64,000 bases of DNA from Acidithiobacillus acidisediminis (GTDB lineage: Bacteria; Pseudomonadota; Gammaproteobacteria; Acidithiobacillales; Acidithiobacillaceae). Position 1 is the first letter of the stretch; the number at the start of each line of letters is the position of its first letter. The DNA lies in assembly GCF_023277115.1 (NCBI RefSeq), contig NZ_JALQCS010000001.1, forward strand, positions 2,412,001 to 2,476,000, read 5' to 3'. Under the pieces are notes generated by a model. It did not search any database. It was not told the DNA's origin and was given only the letters and a program-made list of their open reading frames with translations. This document shows, one piece after another, positions 38,994 through 49,389 of the stretch. The position numbers and the translations under genes are program-made.

Positions 38994-39538
38994 GATTGGT
39001 TACACACGCTGCTGGTCGGTGCGCTGGTAGCACAGTTGCGAACATTGCCAGCGCCACTCAGGGCAACCAGCCAATATCCAAATCGCGCGGCATCGCCGGT
39101 GGCATTGCCAAAGGTAATGGCAGCGCTGCTCACGGTGCCATTGCTATATACCATCCCCGTTGGAGTAATGCTGAACGTCGCGCTGGTAACTACCTGACAC
39201 ACCGTATTGGGAAACTGGCTGGCAAACCGGCTCGCCGGCATCTGCGGTACCTGTTGCTGTACGTTCAGTGCCGCCGGAGTGACTGTCCAGGAACAGCCCT
39301 GCGCTCCTCCTCCTTGCACCTGTACCTGCACGGGGTAGCCGCTGCGTATGGCGTAGCCTTCGGCCCAGGTGATGTCCTGCTGCAATCGTCCTGCCGCCCC
39401 CTGAATCCGCGCGCGAATCATCCAGATATTGAACTGTGGAATGGCCACGGCGGCGATGATCGCCATTACCGCGATGATCACCATCAGCTCCACCAGGGTA
39501 AAGCCGGAGGCGCTGCGTGTCGGGACCAGGGCCTTCAC
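38990..39538 (-). CDS. fimT: FimT/GspH-like pseudopilin
   Basis: The 182-residue protein carries the prepilin signal SGFTLVELMVIIAVMAIIAAVAIPQF and a GspH-type exported domain with two C-terminal Cys (NCATS, VCNQS) that could form a disulfide. FimT pseudopilins help to initiate the pilus and can bind DNA in competent bacteria; whether this one does is not visible. Confidence 0.88.
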   Translation of the reverse strand: MKALVPTRSASGFTLVELMVIIAVMAIIAAVAIPQFNIWMIRARIQGAAGRLQQDITWAEGYAIRSGYPVQVQVQGGGAQGCSWTVTPAALNVQQQVPQMPASRFASQFPNTVCQVVTSATFSITPTGMVYSNGTVSSAAITFGNATGDAARFGYWLVALSGAGNVRNCATSAPTSSVCNQS

Positions 39539-39559
39539 CCGTGCCCCCGCTTGCTGCGC

Positions 39560-40816
39560 CTAGCCGCCATGCGTTACCACCGCGCCCATCTTGAAGATGG
39601 GCAGGTACATGGCGACGACCAGGGTGCCGACAATGATGCCCAGCACCACCATGATCATCGGTTCCATGAGGGTAGAAAGGCGATTGACGGCCTCATTGAC
39701 TTCGTTTTCAAAGAAGTCCGCGACTTTGCCGGACATCGTCTCTACCGCGCCGGTTTCTTCGCCAATGGCGAGCATCTGGGTCGCCATCAGGGGGAAGACA
39801 CCATCCTCCTTGAGCTTGGTGGAGATGCGCCCACCAGCAGCCACATCGGCGCGGGCATTGAGGATACTCTTTTCAATGATCGCATTGCCGGATACGCGGG
39901 ACAGAGTGTCGAGGGCATCCAGAATCGGCACGCCAGCGGCCTGCATGGTCGATAAGGTGCGGTTGAAACGTGCCACCGCGCCCTTCAGGAGAATGTCGCC
40001 CAGGACGGGGATCTTGAGGGCATAGCGATCGACAAAAATCTTGAATTTATCACTGCGTCGATAGGCATAGCGAAACAGAAATACCGCAGCGATGGGGGCC
40101 ACAACCACGATATACCAGTGCCCTTTCATCCAGTTGGAGATATTGATGACCACCTGCGTCAGCAGTGGCAGGGTCGCACCAAAGCTCTTGAACAGGTTGG
40201 CAAACACCGGAATGACGAAGATCATCAAGATTACCACCACCACGATCATCACGGTAATGATGGCTGCGGGGTAGAACATGGCAGACTTGACCTTCTTGTT
40301 TAGGGCCAGGGTCTTTTCCCGATAGTCCGCCAGACGCAGCAGGATGGTGTCGAGGATACCGCCCTGCTCGCCCGCCGCCACCAGCGACACAAAGAGGCGA
40401 TCGAAATACTTGGGATAATGCGCCAGGGATTGGGACAACGATTCACCTTCGTTCAGGTGGCGCAGAATTCCCTTCAGCATCTTGCGCATGCCCGGTTGGG
40501 CAGTGGCGGAGATCAGCAGCTCAAAGCACTGCACCATGGGCACGCCAGCGTTGATCATGGTGGAGAGCTGCCGCACCATAACCACCAGATTGGCTTCCTT
40601 GATGCCCTCGCCACCCAGTAGCGGCTGCGGTGCTTTCTTGACCACTATGGGGGTCAGCCCCGCACGACGCAGGCTGGCCTTGACGACATTGGCAGAGGCC
40701 GCGGTCATCTCGCCCTTCTGCCGGTTCCGCCCATCTGCGGTCTTGGCTTCCCAGACGAAGTCGACGAGCTTGACCTCTTTCGTTTGCCGTTGTTGACCTT
40801 TCAGGGCGGTCGCCAT
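39560..40816 (-). CDS. pilC: Type IV pilus inner-membrane platform protein PilC
   Basis: The 418-residue protein has two type II secretion F domains (about residues 80-200 and 285-405) and three membrane helices, including IITVMIVVVVILMIFVIPVF and MIMVVLGIIVGTLVVAMYLPIF. It links the PilB/PilT motors to the pilus. PilB, PilT and PilD are not in the window. The SD-like stretch precedes the ATG at 40816, 31 bp after the PilZ gene. Confidence 0.94.
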   Translation of the reverse strand: MATALKGQQRQTKEVKLVDFVWEAKTADGRNRQKGEMTAASANVVKASLRRAGLTPIVVKKAPQPLLGGEGIKEANLVVMVRQLSTMINAGVPMVQCFELLISATAQPGMRKMLKGILRHLNEGESLSQSLAHYPKYFDRLFVSLVAAGEQGGILDTILLRLADYREKTLALNKKVKSAMFYPAAIITVMIVVVVILMIFVIPVFANLFKSFGATLPLLTQVVINISNWMKGHWYIVVVAPIAAVFLFRYAYRRSDKFKIFVDRYALKIPVLGDILLKGAVARFNRTLSTMQAAGVPILDALDTLSRVSGNAIIEKSILNARADVAAGGRISTKLKEDGVFPLMATQMLAIGEETGAVETMSGKVADFFENEVNEAVNRLSTLMEPMIMVVLGIIVGTLVVAMYLPIFKMGAVVTHGG

Positions 40817-40847
40817 GCTCTTTCTCCTGTTACATCCTGTTCCCTAC

Positions 40848-41624
40848 TTAGTACACATCCCCTGGATTGTCCAGGTGCTGATTCCAGTGCCGCAATTGTG
40901 GATATTCCAGGCACAGGTATAGATGCTCTACCTGTTTTTTCTGCGCCTTGGTGAGCAATAGGCGCACTCCGACCAGATCGCCCAGGGTAGCCGAGCGGGC
41001 CTCCCGCCGCACCGTGGTAACTACCGTTTCGCAATGGCCGCAGTCGACCACATCGAACTCCACCAAGGCCGCCTCACCGGCATCCAAAGGGCAATTGGCG
41101 AGGAAAAAACTGGCCCCGTCCAGACTTAGATCATGCAGTGAGCCAGCAATGGAGTCGCCGTTGCGGCGGCGCAGGACGATCTGACCATCCAAATGGAGGC
41201 GCCGACGCAAGCGCGTCTTGCGCTGATAGAGCAAGGCAGGTCGACGAAAATGATAGATGCCCTGCGAGTCGATACCTTCCAGATCGCTGAAAAACGAGTA
41301 GATCCCGCCGCTGGTTTCGACAAAAACTAGTACCTTGCGGTAGTCCCGCCAGACTGCGCTACTTTGCGGCCGCAAGAGCAGGCCGCTTTGATCACAGCCA
41401 AGAAAGGTAAAACTGTGCCCGGGGTCCTGCGGGTCAGCGGCAAAAATCACCGCGCCGCCGCCGCTGGTCTGGCACAGGCTGTCAGGTAGAAAGTCGACCA
41501 TGCTGCGATCGAACTCTCCCACCAGGAGAAGGTGATAATCGGCAATGTTCATGCCCTTGCGTAGGGGCAAGAGGGAGACCAGGGGCGTGTGGTCGAGGGT
41601 TAAATCCGTTGTTTCAGGGCTCAT
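40848..41624 (-). CDS. PilZ-domain (YcgR-like) c-di-GMP receptor
   Basis: The 258-residue protein has an N-terminal YcgR-like beta domain (VFVETSGGIYSFFSDLEGI) and a C-terminal PilZ domain with both binding motifs: RxxxR in RKTRLRRR (135-142) and DxSxxG in DLSLDGA (165-171). It should bind cyclic di-GMP and pass the signal to a motility machine; its place 31 bp upstream of pilC suggests the type IV pilus. I chose the ATG at 41624, preceded by GGAGGAAG; the frame extends upstream only into a GGDEF fossil. Confidence 0.88.
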   Translation of the reverse strand: MSPETTDLTLDHTPLVSLLPLRKGMNIADYHLLLVGEFDRSMVDFLPDSLCQTSGGGAVIFAADPQDPGHSFTFLGCDQSGLLLRPQSSAVWRDYRKVLVFVETSGGIYSFFSDLEGIDSQGIYHFRRPALLYQRKTRLRRRLHLDGQIVLRRRNGDSIAGSLHDLSLDGASFFLANCPLDAGEAALVEFDVVDCGHCETVVTTVRREARSATLGDLVGVRLLLTKAQKKQVEHLYLCLEYPQLRHWNQHLDNPGDVY

Positions 41625-41684
41625 CTTCTTCCTCCGGTTTGGTGAGCAGGCCCGCCCAATGTTCGAGCCGCAAACCGAAGCGCG

Positions 41685-41744
41685 CATCTTGGCACGGTAG
41701 AGGGCCTGGTCAGCGTAGCGTAGCAGATTAGCAGGATCTTGCAC
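41685..41744 (-). pseudogene. Fossil of a GGDEF domain C-terminus
   Basis: Twenty codons upstream of, and in frame with, the PilZ gene read VQDPANLLRYADQALYRAKM, the standard last helix of a GGDEF domain (ADxALYxAK). No more of the domain is present upstream, where the groES promoter begins. The remnant is probably untranslated because the PilZ gene has its own ribosome site. Confidence 0.65.
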
Positions 41745-41750
41745 GCGCCC

Positions 41751-41778
41751 TTGACAGCCCATTCAAGATGTCTATGAT
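41751..41778 (+). promoter_or_regulatory. groESL promoter
   Basis: TTGACA (41751-41756) and TATGAT (41773-41778) are spaced by 16 bp, a near-consensus sigma-70 promoter. The CIRCE operator overlaps its last base and the start site. Confidence 0.8.
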
Positions 41779-41804
41779 TAGCACTCGTCGAAGGTGAGTG
41801 CTAA
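41778..41804. promoter_or_regulatory. CIRCE operator (HrcA binding site)
   Basis: TTAGCACTC, nine bases, then GAGTGCTAA: a perfect match to the CIRCE consensus. HrcA bound here blocks groESL transcription until heat shock. hrcA itself is not in the window. Confidence 0.95.
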
Positions 41805-41860
41805 CACATTGGCCTTCGTTGTTTCTGATTTTTGGCCCAACTTTGATGAGGAAAGCTTCT

Positions 41861-42151
41861 ATGAAACTGCGTCCGTTGCATGATCGCGTGGTCATCCGTC
41901 GCCTGGAGGAAGAGCAGAAGACCGCCGGCGGCATCATCATTCCCGATACCGCCAAGGAAAAGCCGGTACAGGGCGAAGTCGTTGCCGTGGGCAATGGCAA
42001 GATCCTGGAAGACGGCAAGGTACGGGGCCTGGATGTAAAGGCCGGTGACCGCGTTCTCTTTGCCAAGTACGCCGGTACGGAAATCAAGGTGGAAGGCGAG
42101 GAGCTGCTGGTGATGCGCGAAGACGACATCATGGCAGTGGTCGACAAGTAA
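41861..42151 (+). CDS. groES: Co-chaperonin GroES
   Basis: GroES caps the GroEL ring to enclose a folding protein. The 96-residue protein begins [18 protein letters not shown], has the mobile loop [19 protein letters not shown] and the conserved [10 protein letters not shown]. The ATG at 41861 has GAGGAAAG upstream. The leader of about 70 bases carries the CIRCE element. groEL follows after 48 bp. Confidence 0.97.
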   Translation: MKLRPLHDRVVIRRLEEEQKTAGGIIIPDTAKEKPVQGEVVAVGNGKILEDGKVRGLDVKAGDRVLFAKYAGTEIKVEGEELLVMREDDIMAVVDK

Positions 42152-42187
42152 GCCACCCGTCCCCTACAACTTTCTCATTCCTTTTGA

Positions 42188-43849
<1,662 letters not shown>

Positions 43850-43872
43850 GTCTCCCCGCCTTAGCGGTATAG

Positions 43873-43906
43873 GAACGGGCCGGCCCTGCGGGGCTGGCCC
43901 GTTTTT
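43873..43906 (+). terminator. Rho-independent terminator of groESL
   Basis: ACGGGCCGGCCC pairs with GGGCTGGCCCGT (one G-T pair) around TGCG, followed by TTTTT. Confidence 0.9.
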
Positions 43907-43937
43907 CGTACTGGGATCGAAGCTGCTAGACTTGGCG

Positions 43938-43960
43938 TAAGGAAGTAATGATTCCTTACT
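43938..43960. promoter_or_regulatory. Palindromic operator before the mazEF-like pair
   Basis: GTAAGGAA and TTCCTTAC form a perfect 8-bp inverted repeat with a 7-base centre, ending 10 bp before the antitoxin ATG. AbrB-type antitoxins bind such palindromes to repress their own operon. Confidence 0.65.
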
Positions 43961-43970
43961 GGAGGATACA

Positions 43971-44201
43971 ATGGTAGCGATAGCCAAGATCACCGCAAAA
44001 GGGCAAACCACCATTCCCCGCGCGGTGCGAGTCGCTTTGCAGGTAGCGCCGGGCGATCTGGTGGCGTGGGAGGTAGCGGCTGATGGCAGCGCCATCGTAC
44101 GCCGAGTGCAACCCCTGGATATTGAATACCTGCGTGCCCTGGAAGGGACGCTGTCCGAATGGGCTGGAGAGGCAGACGAAGAGGCCTACCGTGACCTTTG
44201 A
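43971..44201 (+). CDS. MazE-like antitoxin (AbrB fold)
   Basis: The 76-residue protein has an N-terminal SpoVT/AbrB domain (AIAKITAKGQTTIPRAVRVALQVAPGDLVAWEV) and an acidic C-terminus (LSEWAGEADEEAYRDL) that would block the toxin. GGAGG lies upstream of the ATG. It overlaps the toxin gene by 11 bp. Confidence 0.88.
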   Translation: MVAIAKITAKGQTTIPRAVRVALQVAPGDLVAWEVAADGSAIVRRVQPLDIEYLRALEGTLSEWAGEADEEAYRDL

Positions 44202-44529
44202 ACAATTCCGCATACTGCGCGTCCCATTCCCCTTCACGGACCAAAACGCGACGAAAAACCGGCCTGCATTGGTGCTTTCCAGCGCAGAGGTCTTCAATCG
44301 CCCCGCCGGACATTCCGTACTGGCCATGATCACCTCCGCGAAAAATTCCGCATGGCCACTGGACTGTCCCATCACCGATTTGGACAGCGCCGGTCTCTCC
44401 GCTCCCTCGGTGATCCGCTGCAAACTGTTCACCTTGGACCATCGCCTGGTGCGTGGCGCGTTGGGATTTCTGACAGACGTTGACGCGCATGCAATCAATG
44501 ACCGCCTCCGGCAGCTATTCCAGCTGTAG
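44191..44529 (+). CDS. MazF/PemK-like endoribonuclease toxin
   Basis: The 112-residue protein has the PemK/MazF fold: RVPFPFTDQNATKNRPALVLS (substrate-binding loop and core strand), then LAMITSAKNSAWPLDCPI and the C-terminal VIRCKLFTLDHRLV. MazF proteins cut mRNA at short sequences. The GTG start at 44191 lies in the antitoxin gene. All the core segments are present, so it is likely active. A frame open further upstream has no better start. Confidence 0.85.
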   Translation: MTFEQFRILRVPFPFTDQNATKNRPALVLSSAEVFNRPAGHSVLAMITSAKNSAWPLDCPITDLDSAGLSAPSVIRCKLFTLDHRLVRGALGFLTDVDAHAINDRLRQLFQL

Positions 44530-44611
44530 CGAAGGCATCCAGCAGAACTCGTTTTGCGTATTGCAGCAAAAGGCCGTAGGGTGAGCTCATGTTCTTAAGG
44601 TCTGCAGTGGT

Positions 44612-45280
44612 ATGAGTCTGAGCCTGCGCGGGGTGGGCAAGCGTCAACCGGACGCGCCGGAGCGCTGGCTCTTCGAGAACGTTTCGCTGGAACTGCAGGC
44701 GGGCGATTTCGTTGCGCTACGCGGTGAAAGTGGGTTGGGCAAGAGTACGTTATTGCATATCATTGCCGGCTTGGAACGCAAGGATGCCGGTGCGGTGCAT
44801 CTCTGCGGACAGGATGTCGATGCCCTCAATGACGACGCCCGCACGCTGCTACGGCGGCAACAAATCGGTTTCGTCTTTCAATCCTTTCATTTATTGCCAC
44901 AGCTCTCGGCACGGGAAAACATCGCCCTGCCCTGGCGTCTGAACGCCCTGCCCCGACGCGAATTGCAGGATCGGATTCAGGATCTGGCCGAGCAGCTCGG
45001 AATCGTCCAGCGCCTCCACGCCTTGCCGCGCGAATTATCCGGGGGCGAGCAACAGCGGGTGGCGGTGGCGCGGGCGTTGATCCATCGTCCAGCCCTGGTA
45101 TTGGCGGACGAGCCAACGGGCAGTCTGGACCCGGAGCGGGCCGGGGATGTGCTCGCCCTGCTGGGGCAATTGGCGACAGCGGCGGGAGCGGCAGTGCTGA
45201 TGGTGACCCATTCTGCAGAGGCCGCAAGCATCGCGCAGCGGCGCCTAGAAATGCGGCGCGACGGACTGCACGCGGCGTGA
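44612..45280 (+). CDS. LolD-like ABC transporter ATPase
   Basis: The 222-residue ATPase has Walker A in RGESGLGKSTL, Q-loop FVFQSFHLLPQLS, signature LSGGEQQR, Walker B LVLADEPTGSLD and the switch His in VTHSAE. It is of the MacB/LolD/FtsE group, which powers mechanotransmission exporters rather than importers. It is coupled to the permease by a 4-bp GTGA overlap. The third gene in the run is an exported AttH-like protein. Confidence 0.92.
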   Translation: MSLSLRGVGKRQPDAPERWLFENVSLELQAGDFVALRGESGLGKSTLLHIIAGLERKDAGAVHLCGQDVDALNDDARTLLRRQQIGFVFQSFHLLPQLSARENIALPWRLNALPRRELQDRIQDLAEQLGIVQRLHALPRELSGGEQQRVAVARALIHRPALVLADEPTGSLDPERAGDVLALLGQLATAAGAAVLMVTHSAEAASIAQRRLEMRRDGLHAA

Positions 45281-47772
45281 GTTTCTGGCGGATTCCTTGG
45301 CGGGCTGCCGTCTGGCTGCCGCTACGCGCCCATCCCGGGGCCTCGCTCCTGGCGATAATCGGGGTGGCCTTGGGCGTGGCCTTGGGTCTGGCGATTGCCC
45401 TGATCAATGTGCAGGCCGTCGATAATGTCTCATCCGGCTTACGCCGTGTGGCAGGGCAAGCGGACTTGCTGCTGACACGCCCCGGCACCAGCCTGCCGCA
45501 AGACTGGTATCCTCGCCTGGCGCTGGCGCCCGGGGTGGCGGTGGCAGCACCTGAGCTGCGGGTCTTGGCAACGACAGACTCCGGGAAGCCGTTGCCGGTC
45601 TGGGGCATCGATGCCTTTCGCAGTCTCGCCCTGGGCCAGCCACTGGTACCCCTCAATCTGCGCAACCCCTTTTCCCTCTTCAACCCGTTACATCTGGTTT
45701 TGGATGACAGCGCCCTGGCCGCGCTTCATACCCAGCCCGGCAAGCAGCTTCGCCTGCGGGTAGCGGGGGTACCGCGCAGCTTCACGATCATCGGCAGCAT
45801 CCCCGATCCAGAGCCCGGACAGCCTGTAGCCATTACCGACATTGCCACCGCACAGTGGTTGTGGGGGGAGGAGGGTCGCTTGTCGCAGATTGCACTGCGC
45901 CTGACGCCGGGCACCGACCTCGCGCAATTCCAACGCCATTGGCAGAAGCAACTTCCGCCTGGGGCCGTTCTGCGCACGCCCAAAGATGCGGGATCGGTGA
46001 CAGCGCGTGCGTCCCTGGCCTACCGGGTCAACCTGCTGGTGCTGTCCTTGGTCGCCCTGTTTACGGGCGCATTTTTGGTCTACACCACCCTCGCCTTCAC
46101 CGCGATCCGCCAGCGTCGCAGCCTAGCCATCCTGCGTGTTCTCGGCCTGCGCGAGCGGGAAATGATCCTCGCCAGCCAATTGCAGGGATTAGTCCTGGGG
46201 CTCCCCGGCGCGCTGCTCGGGGTGCCCTTGGGCATCTTCGTGGCGCAGCTTGCCTTGGCCAAAATGGGAGGGAATCTGGGGGCGGGCTATTTCTCTGGCG
46301 CTAACTCGGTTTTGCACGCCTATCCGGGGCTCTGGGCGAGCTTTGCCCTGGCCGGCCTGGGCGCTGCCCTCTTCGGCGCCTTCTGGCCAGCCTGGAGCGG
46401 TCGCCATTTGCCTATAGTACGGATTCTGGGCAACGGCAGTGAGGAGGAGATCGCGTCGGGGCATCTCGGCATCGCCCTGCTCTTGTTGATCGTGGCCGGG
46501 ATTGCCGCCCTGCTGCCGGCCTGGGGCGGCATTCCCTATGCCGCCTATAGCGCCATCGCCGTACTGCTGATTGCCACACTGTTCTTGTTACCAGGCCTGC
46601 TTGCCCTCCTCTCCCGGCTCCTACCTCTGCCGCAAACGGTCCTGCTGCGACTGGTGGCCGAACAGCTGCGCGGCAATCCAGGCCGCGCCAGCCGCAGCCT
46701 GGCTGCCATTGTGGTGGCCTTTAGCCTGGTCGTGGCGATGGCGGTGATGGTGGGCTCCTTTCGCGACTCTGTGGCCGACTGGCTGCGCGATATTCTCCGC
46801 GCCGATATCTATGTGCAGGCAGGCGCCAGCAAACAGGAATGGCTTCCGGCGGGGTCTGGAGCACAGCTTTGCCACTTACCGGGGGTTGAGCGCTGCTCCC
46901 GCCTGCGCCAGACAGAGCTTGCCCTACTACCCCAGCGACCGCCCGTCACCCTGCTAGCCCGCGGCATGGACCCTCAGCATCCCGGACGCACCCTGCAAAT
47001 CCTGCGCTCGGCACCTGCCGACCCGCAGGGTCCGCCGCCGATCTGGATTTCTGAGATTCTGGCGGGCTTGAGCCACTGGCGGGCTGGGCAGGTTGTTACT
47101 CTGCCCATCGGCCCACACGGCGAGCACGTGCGCATCGCCGGCATTTACCGCGATTATGCCTACCAGGAGGGGGCGATTTCCGTTCCCATCGACACCTATC
47201 GGCGCTGGACAGGCGATTCCAGAATCAATGGTGTTGCCCTCTGGTTGGCACCTGGGGCAAAACTCGACAGCGTACTTGCAGAGCTGCGGCAACAATATCC
47301 AACCAGCTCGCACTGGCAAATTGCTACCCCAGGAGAAATCCTGCAGCGGAGTCTGCAGATCTTTGACCAGAGCTTCGCCGCTACCTATGCCCTGGAGGCG
47401 GTCGCTATCGTCATTGGCCTACTGGGGGTAAGCAATGGCTTTGGTGCGCAGACCCTGTTGCGACGGCAGGAATTTGCCCTGCTGCGCTGCCTGGGCTTGC
47501 GGCGGCGCGACGTCTTGCGTTTGTTGTTGGGTGAGGGGATCCTCCTCTCCCTGTTTGGGATCGTGCTGGGCTCGGGCCTCGGTCTGCTGATCAGCCTCAT
47601 CCTAATTGAGCGGGTGAATCCCCTCTCCTTTCACTGGCAGATGGGTTTCCATTTGCCCTGTGTGCAGCTCACCATCATGGCAGCGGCCCTGCTTCTGGCC
47701 AGCACCTTCACCATGCTGTGGTCGGCGCGCAAGGTGATGGGCCAACAAACGGAACTGTTACATGACGAGTAA
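45277..47772 (+). CDS. FtsX-family ABC permease
   Basis: The 831-residue protein has a helix at the N-terminus (GASLLAIIGVALGVALGLAIALI), then a large periplasmic part, a cluster of helices around residues 250-420 and another set near the C-terminus, the 8-10 helix layout of large FtsX/DevC-type permeases (two FtsX domains in one chain). It begins with GTG in the GTGA overlap with the ATPase and ends inside the AttH-like gene by 11 bp. Substrate unknown; the family acts on lipoproteins or periplasmic lipid. Confidence 0.9.
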   Translation: MSFWRIPWRAAVWLPLRAHPGASLLAIIGVALGVALGLAIALINVQAVDNVSSGLRRVAGQADLLLTRPGTSLPQDWYPRLALAPGVAVAAPELRVLATTDSGKPLPVWGIDAFRSLALGQPLVPLNLRNPFSLFNPLHLVLDDSALAALHTQPGKQLRLRVAGVPRSFTIIGSIPDPEPGQPVAITDIATAQWLWGEEGRLSQIALRLTPGTDLAQFQRHWQKQLPPGAVLRTPKDAGSVTARASLAYRVNLLVLSLVALFTGAFLVYTTLAFTAIRQRRSLAILRVLGLREREMILASQLQGLVLGLPGALLGVPLGIFVAQLALAKMGGNLGAGYFSGANSVLHAYPGLWASFALAGLGAALFGAFWPAWSGRHLPIVRILGNGSEEEIASGHLGIALLLLIVAGIAALLPAWGGIPYAAYSAIAVLLIATLFLLPGLLALLSRLLPLPQTVLLRLVAEQLRGNPGRASRSLAAIVVAFSLVVAMAVMVGSFRDSVADWLRDILRADIYVQAGASKQEWLPAGSGAQLCHLPGVERCSRLRQTELALLPQRPPVTLLARGMDPQHPGRTLQILRSAPADPQGPPPIWISEILAGLSHWRAGQVVTLPIGPHGEHVRIAGIYRDYAYQEGAISVPIDTYRRWTGDSRINGVALWLAPGAKLDSVLAELRQQYPTSSHWQIATPGEILQRSLQIFDQSFAATYALEAVAIVIGLLGVSNGFGAQTLLRRQEFALLRCLGLRRRDVLRLLLGEGILLSLFGIVLGSGLGLLISLILIERVNPLSFHWQMGFHLPCVQLTIMAAALLLASTFTMLWSARKVMGQQTELLHDE

Positions 47773-48868
47773 AAGGCTCCTGCCGCTTTGCATCCTGGCC
47801 CTGCCCTGGGTGGCGCTGGCTGCGCCAGCGCCGGCGCAACTGCCGCAGCTACCTACCCCACAAGTTCGCGTCAGCCCGAGCGACCCGCTGCATTTTCCCA
47901 ATGCCTATGGCAGCCATTCGCTCTTCCCCCTGGAGTGGTGGTACATCACCGGCCATTTACACAGCAAGAGTGGCCAGCAACTTGGTTTTCAGATCACCTT
48001 TTTTCGTCTGCGTCCGCCGACGGTCTGGGATAACCCCAGTGCCTTCAATCCCCGGCAAATCTATTTTGCCCAAGCGGCCATCAGCGACCCCCGTATTGGC
48101 CATCTGTTGACTGCACAACGCATCGCCCGCGGCGGTTTGGGGCTTGCCGGAGCTGACAAAGATCGCACCGATGTCTGGATCGAGCACTGGTCTTTGCGCC
48201 AGAAGGGCAAAGAGATTCTGGCGCGGATCGATGGCCGTCAGATTGCCTATGATCTGCACTTTCATCTCACGCAACCGCCCTTGCTGGAGGGGCCAGAGGG
48301 GGTGAGTCAGAAGGGGCCCGATCCACAAAACGCCAGTTATTATTACAGCATCCCGCAACTCGCGGTGGACGGTTCGCTGCGCATTGAACATGAAACGGAA
48401 TCCGTCCAGGGCACGGCCTGGCTCGATCATGAGTGGTCCGCGGCATACCTGCCGAAGAAGGCAGTCGGCTGGGATTGGATGGGCATCAACCTGGCCCACG
48501 GTGCGGCCCTGATGCTGTTCCAGATGCGCAAAGCGGATGGCAAGGCATTATGGCTGGCGGGAACCTGGCGCCACGCAGATGGAACCGTGCAATATCTCCG
48601 TCCTGGCCAGATCCAGCTCCATCCCTTGCGCTTCTGGCAGTCACCTCAGACTGGCAACCGCTATCCTGTAGCCTGGCAGGTGCAAATTCCCGGCCTACAC
48701 TTCGATCTCGAGCCCTTGATGAATAACCAAGAATTCATTGCTACGCGCAGCACTGGCAGCGTGTACTGGGAGGGTGCCGTCCATGCGCTAGCCCAAGGGA
48801 AACAGATCGGGACAGGTTATCTGGAACTGACAGGCTATGGTGGTCGTCTGCAGATGGGATTGCAGTAG
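47762..48868 (+). CDS. Exported AttH/CrtC-like lipocalin-type protein
   Basis: The 368-residue protein has a signal peptide (LLPLCILALPWVALAAPAPA) and a two-lobed AttH (carotenoid 1,2-hydratase-like) domain: FPLEWWYITGHLHSKSGQQLGFQITFFR near the N-terminus and GTAWLDHEWSAAYL in the middle, with later YLRPGQIQLHP. In many bacteria such a gene follows the same ATPase-permease pair, so it probably works with that transporter in the envelope. An actual hydratase activity is not implied, because no carotenoid genes are near. Confidence 0.88.
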   Translation: MTSKRLLPLCILALPWVALAAPAPAQLPQLPTPQVRVSPSDPLHFPNAYGSHSLFPLEWWYITGHLHSKSGQQLGFQITFFRLRPPTVWDNPSAFNPRQIYFAQAAISDPRIGHLLTAQRIARGGLGLAGADKDRTDVWIEHWSLRQKGKEILARIDGRQIAYDLHFHLTQPPLLEGPEGVSQKGPDPQNASYYYSIPQLAVDGSLRIEHETESVQGTAWLDHEWSAAYLPKKAVGWDWMGINLAHGAALMLFQMRKADGKALWLAGTWRHADGTVQYLRPGQIQLHPLRFWQSPQTGNRYPVAWQVQIPGLHFDLEPLMNNQEFIATRSTGSVYWEGAVHALAQGKQIGTGYLELTGYGGRLQMGLQ

Positions 48869-48948
48869 AGAAAGTTGCGTTAGTGTAATAGACCCTGCGT
48901 AGTTGGGCGGGGGATGCACTTTTGCCCGCGCTGCACTACCATTTCCCT

Positions 48949-49389
48949 ATGCCAGCCAATTCTGATTCTCTCCTGGAACGTTTTTTCACCCGCTTTGCCC
49001 GGCGCAGCATCATCGTCCACGCGGGTTTTCCCGAGGGCTACTTCAGTGAACTGTTGAAACAGCCGGGGGGCGGCGGCCACTTCCGCGTCGACATTCGCAT
49101 CGCGCCGAGCAGCCCCCTCTCTCCCATGGATTGGGTCGTGCATCGCCAAGTCCTGCCACTGGATCTCCCCGTGCCCCTCTTCATCAAAGTGGACGAGGAT
49201 GGCATGTATCTGCGTCATCTCGTGCAAGGCAAAGGTCCTGGACACCCAAGCGAGCTGCTGTGGATGATGGACTGCATTCGCGAGCGTTATCACTTCTACC
49301 TGCGCCGGGAGGGTGGCAGCTTGGTGGCAAAACCGGGCATGGACGTCAGCGATAATCGTATCGACTATGACTTCTACAATGAGTCCTGA
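48949..49389 (+). CDS. Unknown protein upstream of the E1-like enzyme
   Basis: The 146-residue protein has no signal peptide or membrane segment. Visible segments are LERFFTRFARRSIIVHAGFPEGYFSELL, FRVDIRIAPSSPLSPMDWVVHRQV and ECIRERYHFYLRREGG-like ends (DCIRERYHFYLRR). I do not recognise it. The ATG at 48949 is my choice; the frame opens 27 bp earlier. It overlaps the following E1-like gene by 11 bp, so it probably belongs to the same operon. Confidence 0.7.
   Translation: MPANSDSLLERFFTRFARRSIIVHAGFPEGYFSELLKQPGGGGHFRVDIRIAPSSPLSPMDWVVHRQVLPLDLPVPLFIKVDEDGMYLRHLVQGKGPGHPSELLWMMDCIRERYHFYLRREGGSLVAKPGMDVSDNRIDYDFYNES

Noticed and set aside
38996-39955. A 319-codon plus-strand frame opposite fimT and pilC
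   Set aside because: Shadow frame running through two real genes on the other strand.
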